Assembly (NCBI GenBank): GCA_023389175.1
Contig: JAEWEW010000384.1
Location: forward strand, 1 to 9,104
Source of the DNA: Pseudomonadota bacterium
GTDB lineage: Bacteria; Pseudomonadota; Gammaproteobacteria; Burkholderiales; Burkholderiaceae_E
Length of the DNA: 9,104 bases
Reading direction: 5' to 3'
Part shown: positions 1 to 5,706 of the stretch, one piece after another
Layout of the letters: the number at the start of each line of letters is the position of its first letter
Numbering within the stretch: the first letter of the stretch is position 1
The notes under the pieces: model-generated
What the model saw: only the letters and a program-made list of their open reading frames with translations
What the model was told of the DNA's origin: nothing
Database searches by the model: none
Program-made: the position numbers and the translations under genes

Positions 1-1
1 G

Positions 2-409
2 CTCCTGCTTGCGCTGCGCCCCGTCGGCGCGACGCCGGCCGCCATGGCGGCGGCGATCGCCGGTTTCACCGGCGGCGCGCTGGCCCGGGCCGGCAAGGTG
101 ACCCTCGAAATCGCGCAGCTGATCGACAACGGCAACACCGTGCCGGTCACGATCCGGGTCGACAACCCGATGACCGCCGATGACCGGGTGGTCGCGATCG
201 CGCTCTTCAACGAGCGCAATCCGCTGCCGGACGTGGTCCGCTTCCGGCTCGGTCCGCGCGTCGGCAAGGCGGAGGTCGCCACCCGGATCCGGCTCGCCAC
301 CTCGCAGACGCTGGTCGCGGTGGCCGGCATGAGCGACGGCAGCTGGTGGCAGCAATCGGCGGACGTGGTGGTCACGCTTGCCGCCTGCATCGAAGGCGAG
401 GTGAGCTGA
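2..409 (+). CDS. soxY: SoxY, sulfur-compound carrier subunit (5' partial)
   Basis: SoxY is the periplasmic subunit that, with SoxZ, carries thiosulfate-derived sulfur on a cysteine at the end of a flexible C-terminal arm. The frame is open from the left edge. An ATG lies at 44, but the preceding codons (LLLALRPVGATPAA) read like the end of a signal peptide and the mature N-terminus, so the true start is outside the window. Family features seen are FTGGA, a KVTLEI strand, the NGNTVPVTIRV stretch, ERNPLP and ATRIRLATSQ, followed by a MSDGSWW segment. The end is unusual: instead of the GGCGG terminus of classical SoxY it reads LAACIEGEVS, so the presumed carrier cysteine is kept, loses its flanking glycines and is followed by six extra residues. 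The stop overlaps the soxZ start by one base. Identity is secure; whether it works as a classical carrier is inference. Confidence 0.93.
   Translation, partial: LLLALRPVGATPAAMAAAIAGFTGGALARAGKVTLEIAQLIDNGNTVPVTIRVDNPMTADDRVVAIALFNERNPLPDVVRFRLGPRVGKAEVATRIRLATSQTLVAVAGMSDGSWWQQSADVVVTLAACIEGEVS
398..404 (+). promoter_or_regulatory. Strong ribosome binding site of soxZ inside the soxY 3' end
   Basis: The sequence GAGGTGA matches the anti-Shine-Dalgarno sequence well and ends four bases before the soxZ ATG at 409. It fixes that start. It lies inside the last codons of soxY, those that encode the C-terminal extension beyond the carrier cysteine. Confidence 0.7.
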
Positions 410-735
410 TGGCGCGGGCGCTGATCCACATGCCAACGGCCGCGCGCCGCGGCGAGGTGTTCGAGATCCGCGCGCTGATCGGCCATCCGATGGAGACCGG
501 CTACCGTCCGGGCGCTGACGGCAAGGTGCTGCCGCGCGACATCCTCCGTCGATTCACCTGCCGCTACAACGGCGACACGGTGATCGAAGCGGAGCTTCAT
601 CCGGCCGTCGCGGCCAATCCCTATCTCGCCTTCCACGCGGTCGCGACGGAAAGCGGCATGCTCGAGTTCACCTGGGAGGGGGACAACGGATTCTCCCGGA
701 CCGAGCGCAAGCCGCTGCAGGTGAATGGTGCGTGA
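409..735 (+). CDS. soxZ: SoxZ, thiosulfate oxidation carrier complex subunit
   Basis: SoxZ is the partner of SoxY in the SoxYZ heterodimer, an immunoglobulin-like protein of about 100 residues. The 108-residue product has the usual family landmarks: a first strand with RGEVFEIRALI, the signature GHPMETGYR near residues 26-34, PRDILRRFTCRYNG, ANPYLAFH, and a final ESGMLEFTWEGDNG. It has no signal peptide, as is normal, because SoxZ is thought to be exported together with Tat-targeted SoxY. The ATG at 409 overlaps the soxY stop by one base (TGATG) and follows a good ribosome binding site. Its own stop forms the same TGATG junction with soxA. The gene looks intact. Longer in-frame starts exist upstream inside soxY, but they would add a non-homologous leader. 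Confidence 0.95.
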   Translation: MARALIHMPTAARRGEVFEIRALIGHPMETGYRPGADGKVLPRDILRRFTCRYNGDTVIEAELHPAVAANPYLAFHAVATESGMLEFTWEGDNGFSRTERKPLQVNGA

Positions 736-1502
736 TGCCTGGGGCGGCGATGCCGGCCGCCGGCACGGTGCTCGCGCTCGTGCTGGCAACGACGGGGCCG
801 CAGCCGCGCCAGTCCGGCGCGGAGCTCATGAGCGAATCGACCCGCGCGATGCAGCGCGACGACACCCAGAATCCGGCGATGCTGTGGGTGGGCGATGGCG
901 AAGCGGCCTGGGCAGCGCGGACCGGCGCCGCCGGCAAGGCCTGTGCCGACTGCCATGGGCGCGCCGAGGACAGCATGCGCGGGGTGGCGGCGACCTATCC
1001 GAGGTACCAGCCGGAGACCGGCCGGGTGATGACGCTGGGGCAGCGCATCGGTCATTGCCGCGAGCGTCATCAGCAGGCGGCCGCGCTGGCGGCCGAGAGC
1101 GACGGCCTGCTCGCGCTCGAGAGCTTCGTCGCGCTGCAGTCGCGCGGCATGCCGGTGTCTCCCTCCGGCGACCGGTACACGCAGGCGGCGGCCGAGGCCG
1201 GTCGGGTGCTCTTCTTCCAGCGCATCGGCCAGCTCGGCCTCTCCTGCGCGCAGTGCCACGACCTGAACTGGGGCAAGCGGCTCGCAGGCGCGCCGATCCC
1301 GCAGGGACATGCCAACGCCTATCCGATCTATCGCCTCGAGTGGCAGTCGGTCGGCTCGCTGCAGCGGCGCCTGCGCAACTGCATGAGCGGGGTCCGCGCG
1401 GAGGTGCCGCCGTTCGATGCACCCGAGCTCGTGCAGCTCGAGGCCTACCTGGCGGTGCGCGCGGCCGGCATGCCGCTCGAGTCGCCGGGCGTGCGGCCCT
1501 AG
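735..1502 (+). CDS. soxA: SoxA, diheme cytochrome c subunit of the SoxAX complex
   Basis: With SoxX, SoxA forms the cytochrome that oxidatively couples thiosulfate to the SoxY cysteine in the periplasm. The 255-residue product has two c-type heme sites, CADCH at residues 70-74 and CAQCH at 171-175. It also has Cys108 in GHCRERHQQ, the expected thiolate ligand of the first heme, and Cys216 in LRNCMSGVRAE, which aligns with the active-site cysteine that becomes a persulfide heme ligand in characterised SoxA. The IYRLEWQ and GMPLESPGVRP blocks are also typical. The ATG at 735 overlaps the soxZ stop by one base; a GTG at 732 is equally possible and has better spacing from the AGGTGA at 719-724. 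The N-terminus has a hydrophobic run (TVLALVLATTG) but no basic residue before it, so the signal peptide is atypical. No soxX follows. Confidence 0.95.
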   Translation: MPGAAMPAAGTVLALVLATTGPQPRQSGAELMSESTRAMQRDDTQNPAMLWVGDGEAAWAARTGAAGKACADCHGRAEDSMRGVAATYPRYQPETGRVMTLGQRIGHCRERHQQAAALAAESDGLLALESFVALQSRGMPVSPSGDRYTQAAAEAGRVLFFQRIGQLGLSCAQCHDLNWGKRLAGAPIPQGHANAYPIYRLEWQSVGSLQRRLRNCMSGVRAEVPPFDAPELVQLEAYLAVRAAGMPLESPGVRP

Positions 1503-1517
1503 CCTCCTAGGACCGCG

Positions 1518-1958
1518 ATGACGGCCACGCAACGCCATGCGCCGGGGACGGCCGACAGACCGGCGGCCACCGTCCCGACAGCGAACCGCGGCCGTTCCTC
1601 GCGCCCGGGTTGCCTGGCGGCGGTGCTGCTCGCCATCGCGATCCTGCCGTCGAGCCAGGCGCTGGCCGCGGACGACGCTGCCCGTCTTGCCGCGACCTGC
1701 ACCGGGTGCCACGGCACCGACGGCCACACCGCGGGTGACGCACTACCGCCGCTGGCGGGTCAGCCGATCGAGGCCCTGCTCGCCAGCCTGCGGGCCTTCA
1801 AGGCCGGCGAGCGCAGCGCCACCGTGATGACGCAGATCGCGAAGGGCTACAGCGGCGAGCAGCTCGAGCGGATCGCGGGCTTCTTTGCCAGGCAGCCGTT
1901 GGGCAAAGGAGCCGCCGGAGCCTCCGGCGCGCCGGCCGGAGCGGAGGCCGGCCGATGA
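1518..1958 (+). CDS. Monoheme class I cytochrome c, probable cytochrome subunit of flavocytochrome c (FccA-like)
   Basis: This is a small periplasmic electron carrier. It has a basic N-terminal stretch, a hydrophobic segment at about residues 32-44 and a probable cleavage after ALA at 48-50, followed by a single heme site CTGCH at 61-65. LPPLAGQ at 76-82 and Met104 in SATVMTQIAKG (the likely sixth iron ligand) give the pattern of the cytochrome c553/c4 family. The last 15 residues are a low-complexity Ala/Gly tail. Its ATG follows an AGGA at 1509-1512 and lies 15 bases after soxA; its stop overlaps fccB by four bases (ATGA). The tight coupling to fccB suggests it takes electrons from that flavoprotein. 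Many FccA proteins are diheme, and this one has one heme. It does not resemble SoxX. The exact partner is inference. Confidence 0.85.
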   Translation: MTATQRHAPGTADRPAATVPTANRGRSSRPGCLAAVLLAIAILPSSQALAADDAARLAATCTGCHGTDGHTAGDALPPLAGQPIEALLASLRAFKAGERSATVMTQIAKGYSGEQLERIAGFFARQPLGKGAAGASGAPAGAEAGR

Positions 1959-3226
1959 ATCGCCGCCACTTCCTCCGGCAGGCCGCGACCGCGGGCGTCT
2001 GCATGGCCGCAGCCATCCGGGTGGCCGCTGCGGCTGCCGCGTCGCCGAAGGTGCTGGTGGTCGGCGGTGGCTACGGTGGCGCCGCTGCGGCGAAGTACCT
2101 GCGGCATTGGGGACATGGCCGGATCGACGTCACCCTGATCGAGCCCTCCGCTCGCTTCGTCTCATGCCCGCTGTCGAACCTGGTGCTCGGCGGCTCGCGA
2201 CGCATCGATGACCTGGCCATGGACCGTCGCGGCCTCGAGCGGCACGGCGTGCGTATCGTCCGTGACCGGGTGGTGTCGATCGAGCCCGGCCGCCGCCATG
2301 CGGCGCTCGCGGGCGGCGGATCGCTCGCCTACGACCGGCTGGTGCTCTCTCCCGGGGTCGACTTCATCTGGGAGGAGCTGCCGGGCCTGCAGTCACCCGC
2401 CGCCCGTGAGCTGGTCCTGCATGCCTGGAAGGCGGGCCGGCAGACGCAGGCGCTGCGGGCGCAGCTCGAGGCGATGCCCGACGGCGGCACCTTCGTGCTG
2501 ACCGTGCCGCCCGCACCCTACCGCTGTCCGCCGGGGCCGTACGAGCGAGCCTGCCAGGTGGCCCACTACTTCAGTCGCGAGAAGCCGAAGTCCCGGGTGC
2601 TGGTCCTGGATGCCAATCCCGACGTGGTCTCGAAGGGCGCGCTCTTCAAGCAGGTCTGGAGGGAGCGCTACGGCGGCATCGTCGAGTACCGCCCGCAATA
2701 CCTCACCGTCGACGTCGATCCGCGCAAGCGGACGGCGATCTCGGAGCTCGGGGACGAGGTGTCGGGCGACGTGCTCAACGTGATTCCGCCACAGCGGGCA
2801 GGCGACCTGGCGCAGCGGGCAGGGCTCGCGACCGCGAACGGACGCTGGTGCCCGGTCGATTTCCTCACCTTCGAATCGACGCAGGCGCCGAATGTCCATG
2901 TGATCGGCGACGCCATCCAGACCGCGCCGCTGATGCCGAAATCGGCGCACATGGCCAACCAGCACGCCAAGGTCTGCGCGGCGGCGGTGGTGGACCTGCT
3001 CTCGGATGCCGAGCCGCAACGCCACCCGATGCTGACCAACACCTGCTACAGCTTCGTGTCCGATACCGAGGTCATCCATGTCGCCTCGGTGCACGCCTAT
3101 GACGAGGCGCAGGCGACATTCCTCGCAGTGCGCGGATCGGGTGGACTGTCCGCCGCGCCAAGCCGGCTGGAAGGCCGGTACGCCCACAGCTGGGCGGCCA
3201 ACCTCTGGGCCGATACGCTCGGCTGA
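1955..3226 (+). CDS. fccB: FccB, flavoprotein subunit of flavocytochrome c sulfide dehydrogenase
   Basis: FccB oxidises sulfide (or a related sulfur species) in the periplasm and passes electrons to a cytochrome c. The 423-residue product begins with a twin-arginine signal (RRHFLR, residues 3-8), then the dinucleotide fold VVGGGYGG at 35-42. Three cysteines match those of the Allochromatium enzyme once about 30 signal residues are subtracted: Cys71 in FVSCPLSN (covalent FAD site), and Cys191 in PYRCPPGP plus Cys364 in TNTCYSFV (the redox-active disulfide over the flavin). A second FAD motif, VHVIGDA, is at 314-320, followed by MPKSAHMANQHAK. A GGAGG at 1943-1947 supports the ATG at 1955, which overlaps the cytochrome stop by four bases. 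SoxF is the same fold; the name depends on context. All key residues seem present, so the enzyme should be active. Confidence 0.93.
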   Translation: MNRRHFLRQAATAGVCMAAAIRVAAAAAASPKVLVVGGGYGGAAAAKYLRHWGHGRIDVTLIEPSARFVSCPLSNLVLGGSRRIDDLAMDRRGLERHGVRIVRDRVVSIEPGRRHAALAGGGSLAYDRLVLSPGVDFIWEELPGLQSPAARELVLHAWKAGRQTQALRAQLEAMPDGGTFVLTVPPAPYRCPPGPYERACQVAHYFSREKPKSRVLVLDANPDVVSKGALFKQVWRERYGGIVEYRPQYLTVDVDPRKRTAISELGDEVSGDVLNVIPPQRAGDLAQRAGLATANGRWCPVDFLTFESTQAPNVHVIGDAIQTAPLMPKSAHMANQHAKVCAAAVVDLLSDAEPQRHPMLTNTCYSFVSDTEVIHVASVHAYDEAQATFLAVRGSGGLSAAPSRLEGRYAHSWAANLWADTLG

Positions 3227-3237
3227 GCCGCGTCGCG

Positions 3238-3903
3238 TCAGGCCGATTGCGGCTCGCTGCCGAGCCCGGCGACCTGGCGTGCCTGCGTCACCCAGGTCTG
3301 CACCGATGGACGCTGCCACTGGTGGCGCGCGTAGGCGGCGAGCCGCGTCGGCACTTCGTCCCCACCGAGGACGAGGCGGTTCAGCATGAGCGCCAGATCG
3401 GTGTCGGCGATGCACCACTCGCCGAAGAGATTGTCCGCCCCCGGCGGCAGCCAGGATTCGACCGCCTCGAACAGGATCTCGGCCGCCGCGGCCGCCTCCC
3501 TCGAGAGCCGCTTGCGCGGCGGCTCGAGGAACACGTACTCGGTGCTGCGCTCCTCGCGGATCGGCATCAGGTCGCTGCGCAGCCAGGCCTGGATCTGTCG
3601 CGCGGTGGCGCGTTGGCGGGCGTCGGCCGGATAGAGGCGATAGTGCGCGGGCGGCGGCAGCACATCCTCGAGATACTCGGCGATCGCCGACGACTCGGAC
3701 AGCCGGAAGGCGCCCTGGGCCAGGGTCGGGATGCGGCGGGTGCGGGAGAGGGCCGCGTAGTGCGGCTCGGTGTGCTCCCGTGCCGCGAGGTCGATCTTCC
3801 TCAGCTGGAAGGGCACGCCCTTCTCGGTGAGAGCGACGAACGCCGACATGGCGTAGGGGCTGAGGAACCGGGTGTCGATGTAGAGCGTGAAGTCATCGGC
3901 CAT
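3238..3903 (-). CDS. yfcF: YfcF-type glutathione S-transferase
   Basis: This is a cytosolic glutathione transferase of the YfcF group, which in E. coli has glutathione-dependent transferase/peroxidase activity and is linked to oxidative stress. The 221-residue product has an N-terminal thioredoxin-like domain with FLSPYAMSAFVAL (the catalytic serine position is about residue 15), the cis-proline in RRIPTL at 56-61 and the glutathione-binding LSESSAIAEYLED at 68-80. A helical C-terminal domain carries ARQIQAWLRSDLMPIREER and FGEWCIADTDLALMLNRLVL, very close to E. coli YfcF as I recall it. The ATG at 3903 is set by a GGAGG seven bases upstream (3911-3915 on the opposite strand); an open frame to 4053 adds 50 non-homologous residues. 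It is convergent with fccB, only 11 bases away. A link to sulfur metabolism is possible but unsupported. Confidence 0.9.
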   Translation of the reverse strand: MADDFTLYIDTRFLSPYAMSAFVALTEKGVPFQLRKIDLAAREHTEPHYAALSRTRRIPTLAQGAFRLSESSAIAEYLEDVLPPPAHYRLYPADARQRATARQIQAWLRSDLMPIREERSTEYVFLEPPRKRLSREAAAAAEILFEAVESWLPPGADNLFGEWCIADTDLALMLNRLVLGGDEVPTRLAAYARHQWQRPSVQTWVTQARQVAGLGSEPQSA

Positions 3904-3910
3904 GCGGGAG

Positions 3911-3915
3911 CCTCC
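3911..3915 (-). promoter_or_regulatory. Ribosome binding site of the yfcF-type gene
   Basis: The minus-strand sequence GGAGG stands seven bases upstream of the ATG at 3903. It decides this start over the longer open frame that extends to 4053. Confidence 0.75.
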
Positions 3916-3981
3916 GGCGGGATCCGCCATCCTAGGCGCCAGGCCCATGGGCGTCAACGACCGGCGTACCGGCCGCGCCAA

Positions 3982-4002
3982 GGCGGCGGCGGTGCCGCCG
4001 CC
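3982..4002 (-). terminator. GC-rich hairpin after the EamA transporter gene, possible terminator
   Basis: A perfect nine-base-pair inverted repeat (GGCGGCGGC and GCCGCCGCC) with a three-base loop begins eight bases beyond the transporter stop codon. No U-run follows in the minus direction (TTGGCG is next), so it is not a textbook intrinsic terminator. It could still pause polymerase or protect the 3' end of the vapB-vapC-transporter mRNA. The rest of 3904-4009 shows nothing clear beyond the yfcF ribosome binding site. Confidence 0.35.
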
Positions 4003-4009
4003 ACAGCGG

Positions 4010-4915
4010 TCAGCGCGGGCGATTCGCGCGACGTCGCTGTCCGTAGACGACATACAGGCCGGAGACGGTGACCAGCGCGATCCCGAGCCAGCCGAGCGCG
4101 TTGGGCACCTCGCCCCAGACCAGGAAGCCGATGATCACCGCCCACAGCAGCCCCGAGTAGCGGAACGGCCCGATCACCGACAACTCGCCATGGCGCATTC
4201 CGGCGACGATGAAGTAGTAGCCCCCGGCGAGGAACAGGGCGGCGAAGGCGAGCAGCGCGCCTTCGAACGGCCCGAAAGGCTGCCAGCCCTCCACCACCGA
4301 GACCGCGCCCGAGAGCAGCGTGACCGCGATCGCGGTCGCCAGGGTCACGATGGACGACGGCACGCCTGGATCGATCCGGCGGGTCATCACGTCGCGTATC
4401 GCCATCAGGACGGTGCCCCCCAGGCAGACCAGCGACCAGGCGTTGAATCCTTCGGCCCGTGGCTGGATCACCAGCAGCACGCCGACGAAGCCGGCGACGA
4501 TCGCGCACCAGCGGCCGACCCCCACCCGCTCGTGCATCAGTCGCGCGGCGATCAGCGCGATGAAGAGCGGCGCTGTCATCATGATGGCGGTCGCGTTGAC
4601 CAGCGGCAGGTGGAAGAGCGCAAGCAGGTAGGTGAAGGTGGCGATCGCGTCGACCCAGGCGCGCGCGGCCACCGTGCCCCGGACCATCTCGCCCGCCTGG
4701 TGCAACGCCCGCGCCGAGCGAACCAGCGCGAGCACCAGGATCGAGGCCATCACGCCGCGGATGAACACCAGCTGCGCGCTCGCCATCGTCTGGCTTGCAT
4801 ACTTCACCAGCGAATCGTTCGCGACGAAGCAGGCCATCGCGATGCACATGCACAGGATGCCGTGGCGGTTGGCCCGGAGCAGGGCCGCGGTGTCGCCGGG
4901 CCCCTGGACGGTCAA
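4010..4915 (-). CDS. EamA/DMT-family inner-membrane transporter
   Basis: This is a drug/metabolite-transporter family protein of about 301 residues, with two EamA repeats and about ten membrane segments; substrates in this family range from amino acids and purines to drugs and cannot be read from sequence. The first repeat runs from about residue 17 (HGILCMCIAMACFVANDSLV) to 150, the second from about 165 to 290, with an arginine-rich cytoplasmic tail (GQRRRANRPR). Conserved features include FIRGVMA, NATAIMMTAPLFIAL and SVIGPFRYSGLLWA. The frame is open to 5077, but that part overlaps vapC. The TTG at 4915 gives the usual N-terminal length and overlaps the vapC stop by four bases (TTGA). The next in-frame ATG would cut into the first membrane segment. 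No clear ribosome binding site precedes it, so expression probably depends on coupling to vapC. Confidence 0.87.
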   Translation of the reverse strand: MTVQGPGDTAALLRANRHGILCMCIAMACFVANDSLVKYASQTMASAQLVFIRGVMASILVLALVRSARALHQAGEMVRGTVAARAWVDAIATFTYLLALFHLPLVNATAIMMTAPLFIALIAARLMHERVGVGRWCAIVAGFVGVLLVIQPRAEGFNAWSLVCLGGTVLMAIRDVMTRRIDPGVPSSIVTLATAIAVTLLSGAVSVVEGWQPFGPFEGALLAFAALFLAGGYYFIVAGMRHGELSVIGPFRYSGLLWAVIIGFLVWGEVPNALGWLGIALVTVSGLYVVYGQRRRANRPR

Positions 4916-5340
4916 CTGAACGGGGGCCGCCAGCGCAGCCCCCCGAAACGACTGAAGTCCCGGTCGGTCGTGACCAGCTCGCTGCCGCTCTCGATGGCGA
5001 GCGCTGCGAGGAAGGCATCCGGAACGAGATTGCCGCGGGCCGCGCCCTCCGTGCACAGCCGGCGGAAGATGTCCCAATGGCGCTCCCCGGGACGCACGTG
5101 GACGGCGCCCGGCTGCTCGCGGATCTGGTCGCAGAAGGTCAGCGCGTCGCGCAGCGGGCTGGGCCTGGTGAACACCTTGGGATGGGTCACCACTCGCACG
5201 AACCCGCTCAGGACGACGTCCGACACGCCGTAGGCCTGCTCGCCGTTGACGAGCTCCTCCAGCCAGGCCCGGTAGCGCCTGTGGTTCGGCACGTCCTCCC
5301 GGTGGGCGTAGACCAGGACGTTGACGTCGCAGATCTGCAA
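4912..5340 (-). CDS. vapC: VapC-family PIN-domain toxin (probable RNase)
   Basis: This is a PIN-domain ribonuclease toxin, the partner of the antitoxin just upstream. The 142-residue product has the first metal-binding aspartate in CDVNVLVYAH (Asp5), Asp108 in NLVPDAFLAALAIE and Asp126/Asp128 in TTDRDFSRF, in the usual order and spacing. The position where many PIN proteins have a glutamate reads VVLSGFVRVVTHPKVF; a similar LxGFLRxVTNPR block is normal in one VapC subfamily, so this is not clear damage. The start must be the TTG at 5340: no ATG or GTG lies between the in-frame stop upstream and Asp5. It begins one base after the vapB stop, with only a weak GGA ahead. The target RNA is unknown. 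Its stop overlaps the transporter start. Confidence 0.88.
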   Translation of the reverse strand: MQICDVNVLVYAHREDVPNHRRYRAWLEELVNGEQAYGVSDVVLSGFVRVVTHPKVFTRPSPLRDALTFCDQIREQPGAVHVRPGERHWDIFRRLCTEGAARGNLVPDAFLAALAIESGSELVTTDRDFSRFGGLRWRPPFS

Positions 5341-5341
5341 G

Positions 5342-5578
5342 CTAGGATTCCATCAGATCCAGGAGTTGGGAGGAATCGTCCAGATCGACACCCGGTCGGA
5401 CTCCCGTCCCGGATACCGTCTTGAGCCGCACCGGCTTGCGCTCCGCGGACCGGCGCCGTCGGGCCAACGATTCCCTGAGGGCGTCCTCCAGGACCGCCGT
5501 CAGCGTGCGGCCGGTATCGGCGGCATGCTTCTTCGCTTCCGCAAGCAGGCGCTCATCGAGGCGAACCGTGGTGCGCAT
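5342..5578 (-). CDS. vapB: VapB-like ribbon-helix-helix antitoxin
   Basis: This 78-residue protein should bind and neutralise the VapC toxin and repress its own operon. The N-terminus (RTTVRLDERLLAEAKKHA) is a typical ribbon-helix-helix beta strand and first helix, followed by TLTAVLEDALRESLARRRR as the second helix. The remaining 35 residues are charged and probably disordered, ending in an acidic, leucine-bearing tail (DLDDSSQLLDLMES) suited to binding the toxin. The ATG at 5578 has no Shine-Dalgarno sequence, but a promoter-like sequence upstream would start the transcript at or one base before the ATG. One base separates its stop from the toxin start. Subfamily naming (VapB versus other RHH antitoxins) is by context and domain type. 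Confidence 0.87.
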   Translation of the reverse strand: MRTTVRLDERLLAEAKKHAADTGRTLTAVLEDALRESLARRRRSAERKPVRLKTVSGTGVRPGVDLDDSSQLLDLMES

Positions 5579-5580
5579 GC

Positions 5581-5617
5581 GTCAAAGCATGGCAGCCCCG
5601 CATCAATATGTCAAAGC
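5581..5617. repeat. Direct repeat in the vapB promoter, possible operator
   Basis: GTCAAAGC occurs at 5581-5588 and again at 5610-5617, 29 bases apart, one copy overlapping the -35 box and the other lying between the -10 box and the vapB start. A palindrome CGCATGCG (5574-5581) adjoins the first copy and covers the start codon. Such elements fit autoregulation by a ribbon-helix-helix antitoxin. The rest of 5579-5702 holds a lone TATCAT on the plus strand (5645-5650) that could be a -10 box for the MFS gene but lacks a -35 partner. Confidence 0.35.
5586..5614 (-). promoter_or_regulatory. Probable vapB promoter giving a leaderless mRNA
   Basis: On the minus strand a perfect -35 box TTGACA (5609-5614) is followed after 17 bases by CATGCT (5586-5591), preceded by TGC, an extended -10 element. 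The -10 box itself matches TATAAT at only three positions. The predicted start, around 5578-5579, falls at the vapB ATG. The boxes are seen directly; activity is inferred. Confidence 0.5.
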
Positions 5618-5673
5618 GAGGGATCGGGCCGCCCGGGCGGTCGCTATCATGCCGGGGCAACACTGGACGCTTC

Positions 5674-5706
5674 ATGAGCACTCCATCCGCCAGGGACGCC
5701 TCGTGA
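5674..5706 (+). other. Ten-codon upstream ORF overlapping the MFS start
   Basis: ATG at 5674 opens a ten-residue frame (MSTPSARDAS) whose TGA overlaps the MFS start as GTGA. Its first bases resemble those of the MFS gene itself (MSAPSG), offset by 29 bases and therefore out of frame. It may be a leader peptide coupling translation or the relic of a duplicated start region. No evidence shows it is translated. Confidence 0.25.

Noticed and set aside
44..409. ATG at 44 as the soxY start
   Set aside because: It would remove the export signal, and the upstream codons in frame read as signal peptide and mature N-terminus, so the gene is cut by the window edge.
621..1727. Long open frame on the minus strand opposite soxA
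   Set aside because: Arg/Ala/Gly-rich composition without family motifs; it mirrors third-codon GC bias of the real soxA on the other strand.
1518..1958. The cytochrome after soxA as SoxX
   Set aside because: The heme is near the N-terminus in a c553/c4-like setting, with LPPLAGQ and SATVMTQIAKG, and the gene is coupled to fccB; I see no SoxX-type sequence around the heme or methionine ligand.
3887..5233. Long open frame (448 codons) on the plus strand opposite the transporter and vapC
   Set aside because: Composition is dominated by Arg, Asp, Gln and His with no domain features, as expected for the antisense of a GC-rich gene; both minus-strand genes are clearly real.
5649..5702. In-frame ATG at 5649 as the MFS start
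   Set aside because: It adds 18 polar residues without membrane features and has a poorer ribosome binding site than the GTG at 5703; kept only as an alternative.
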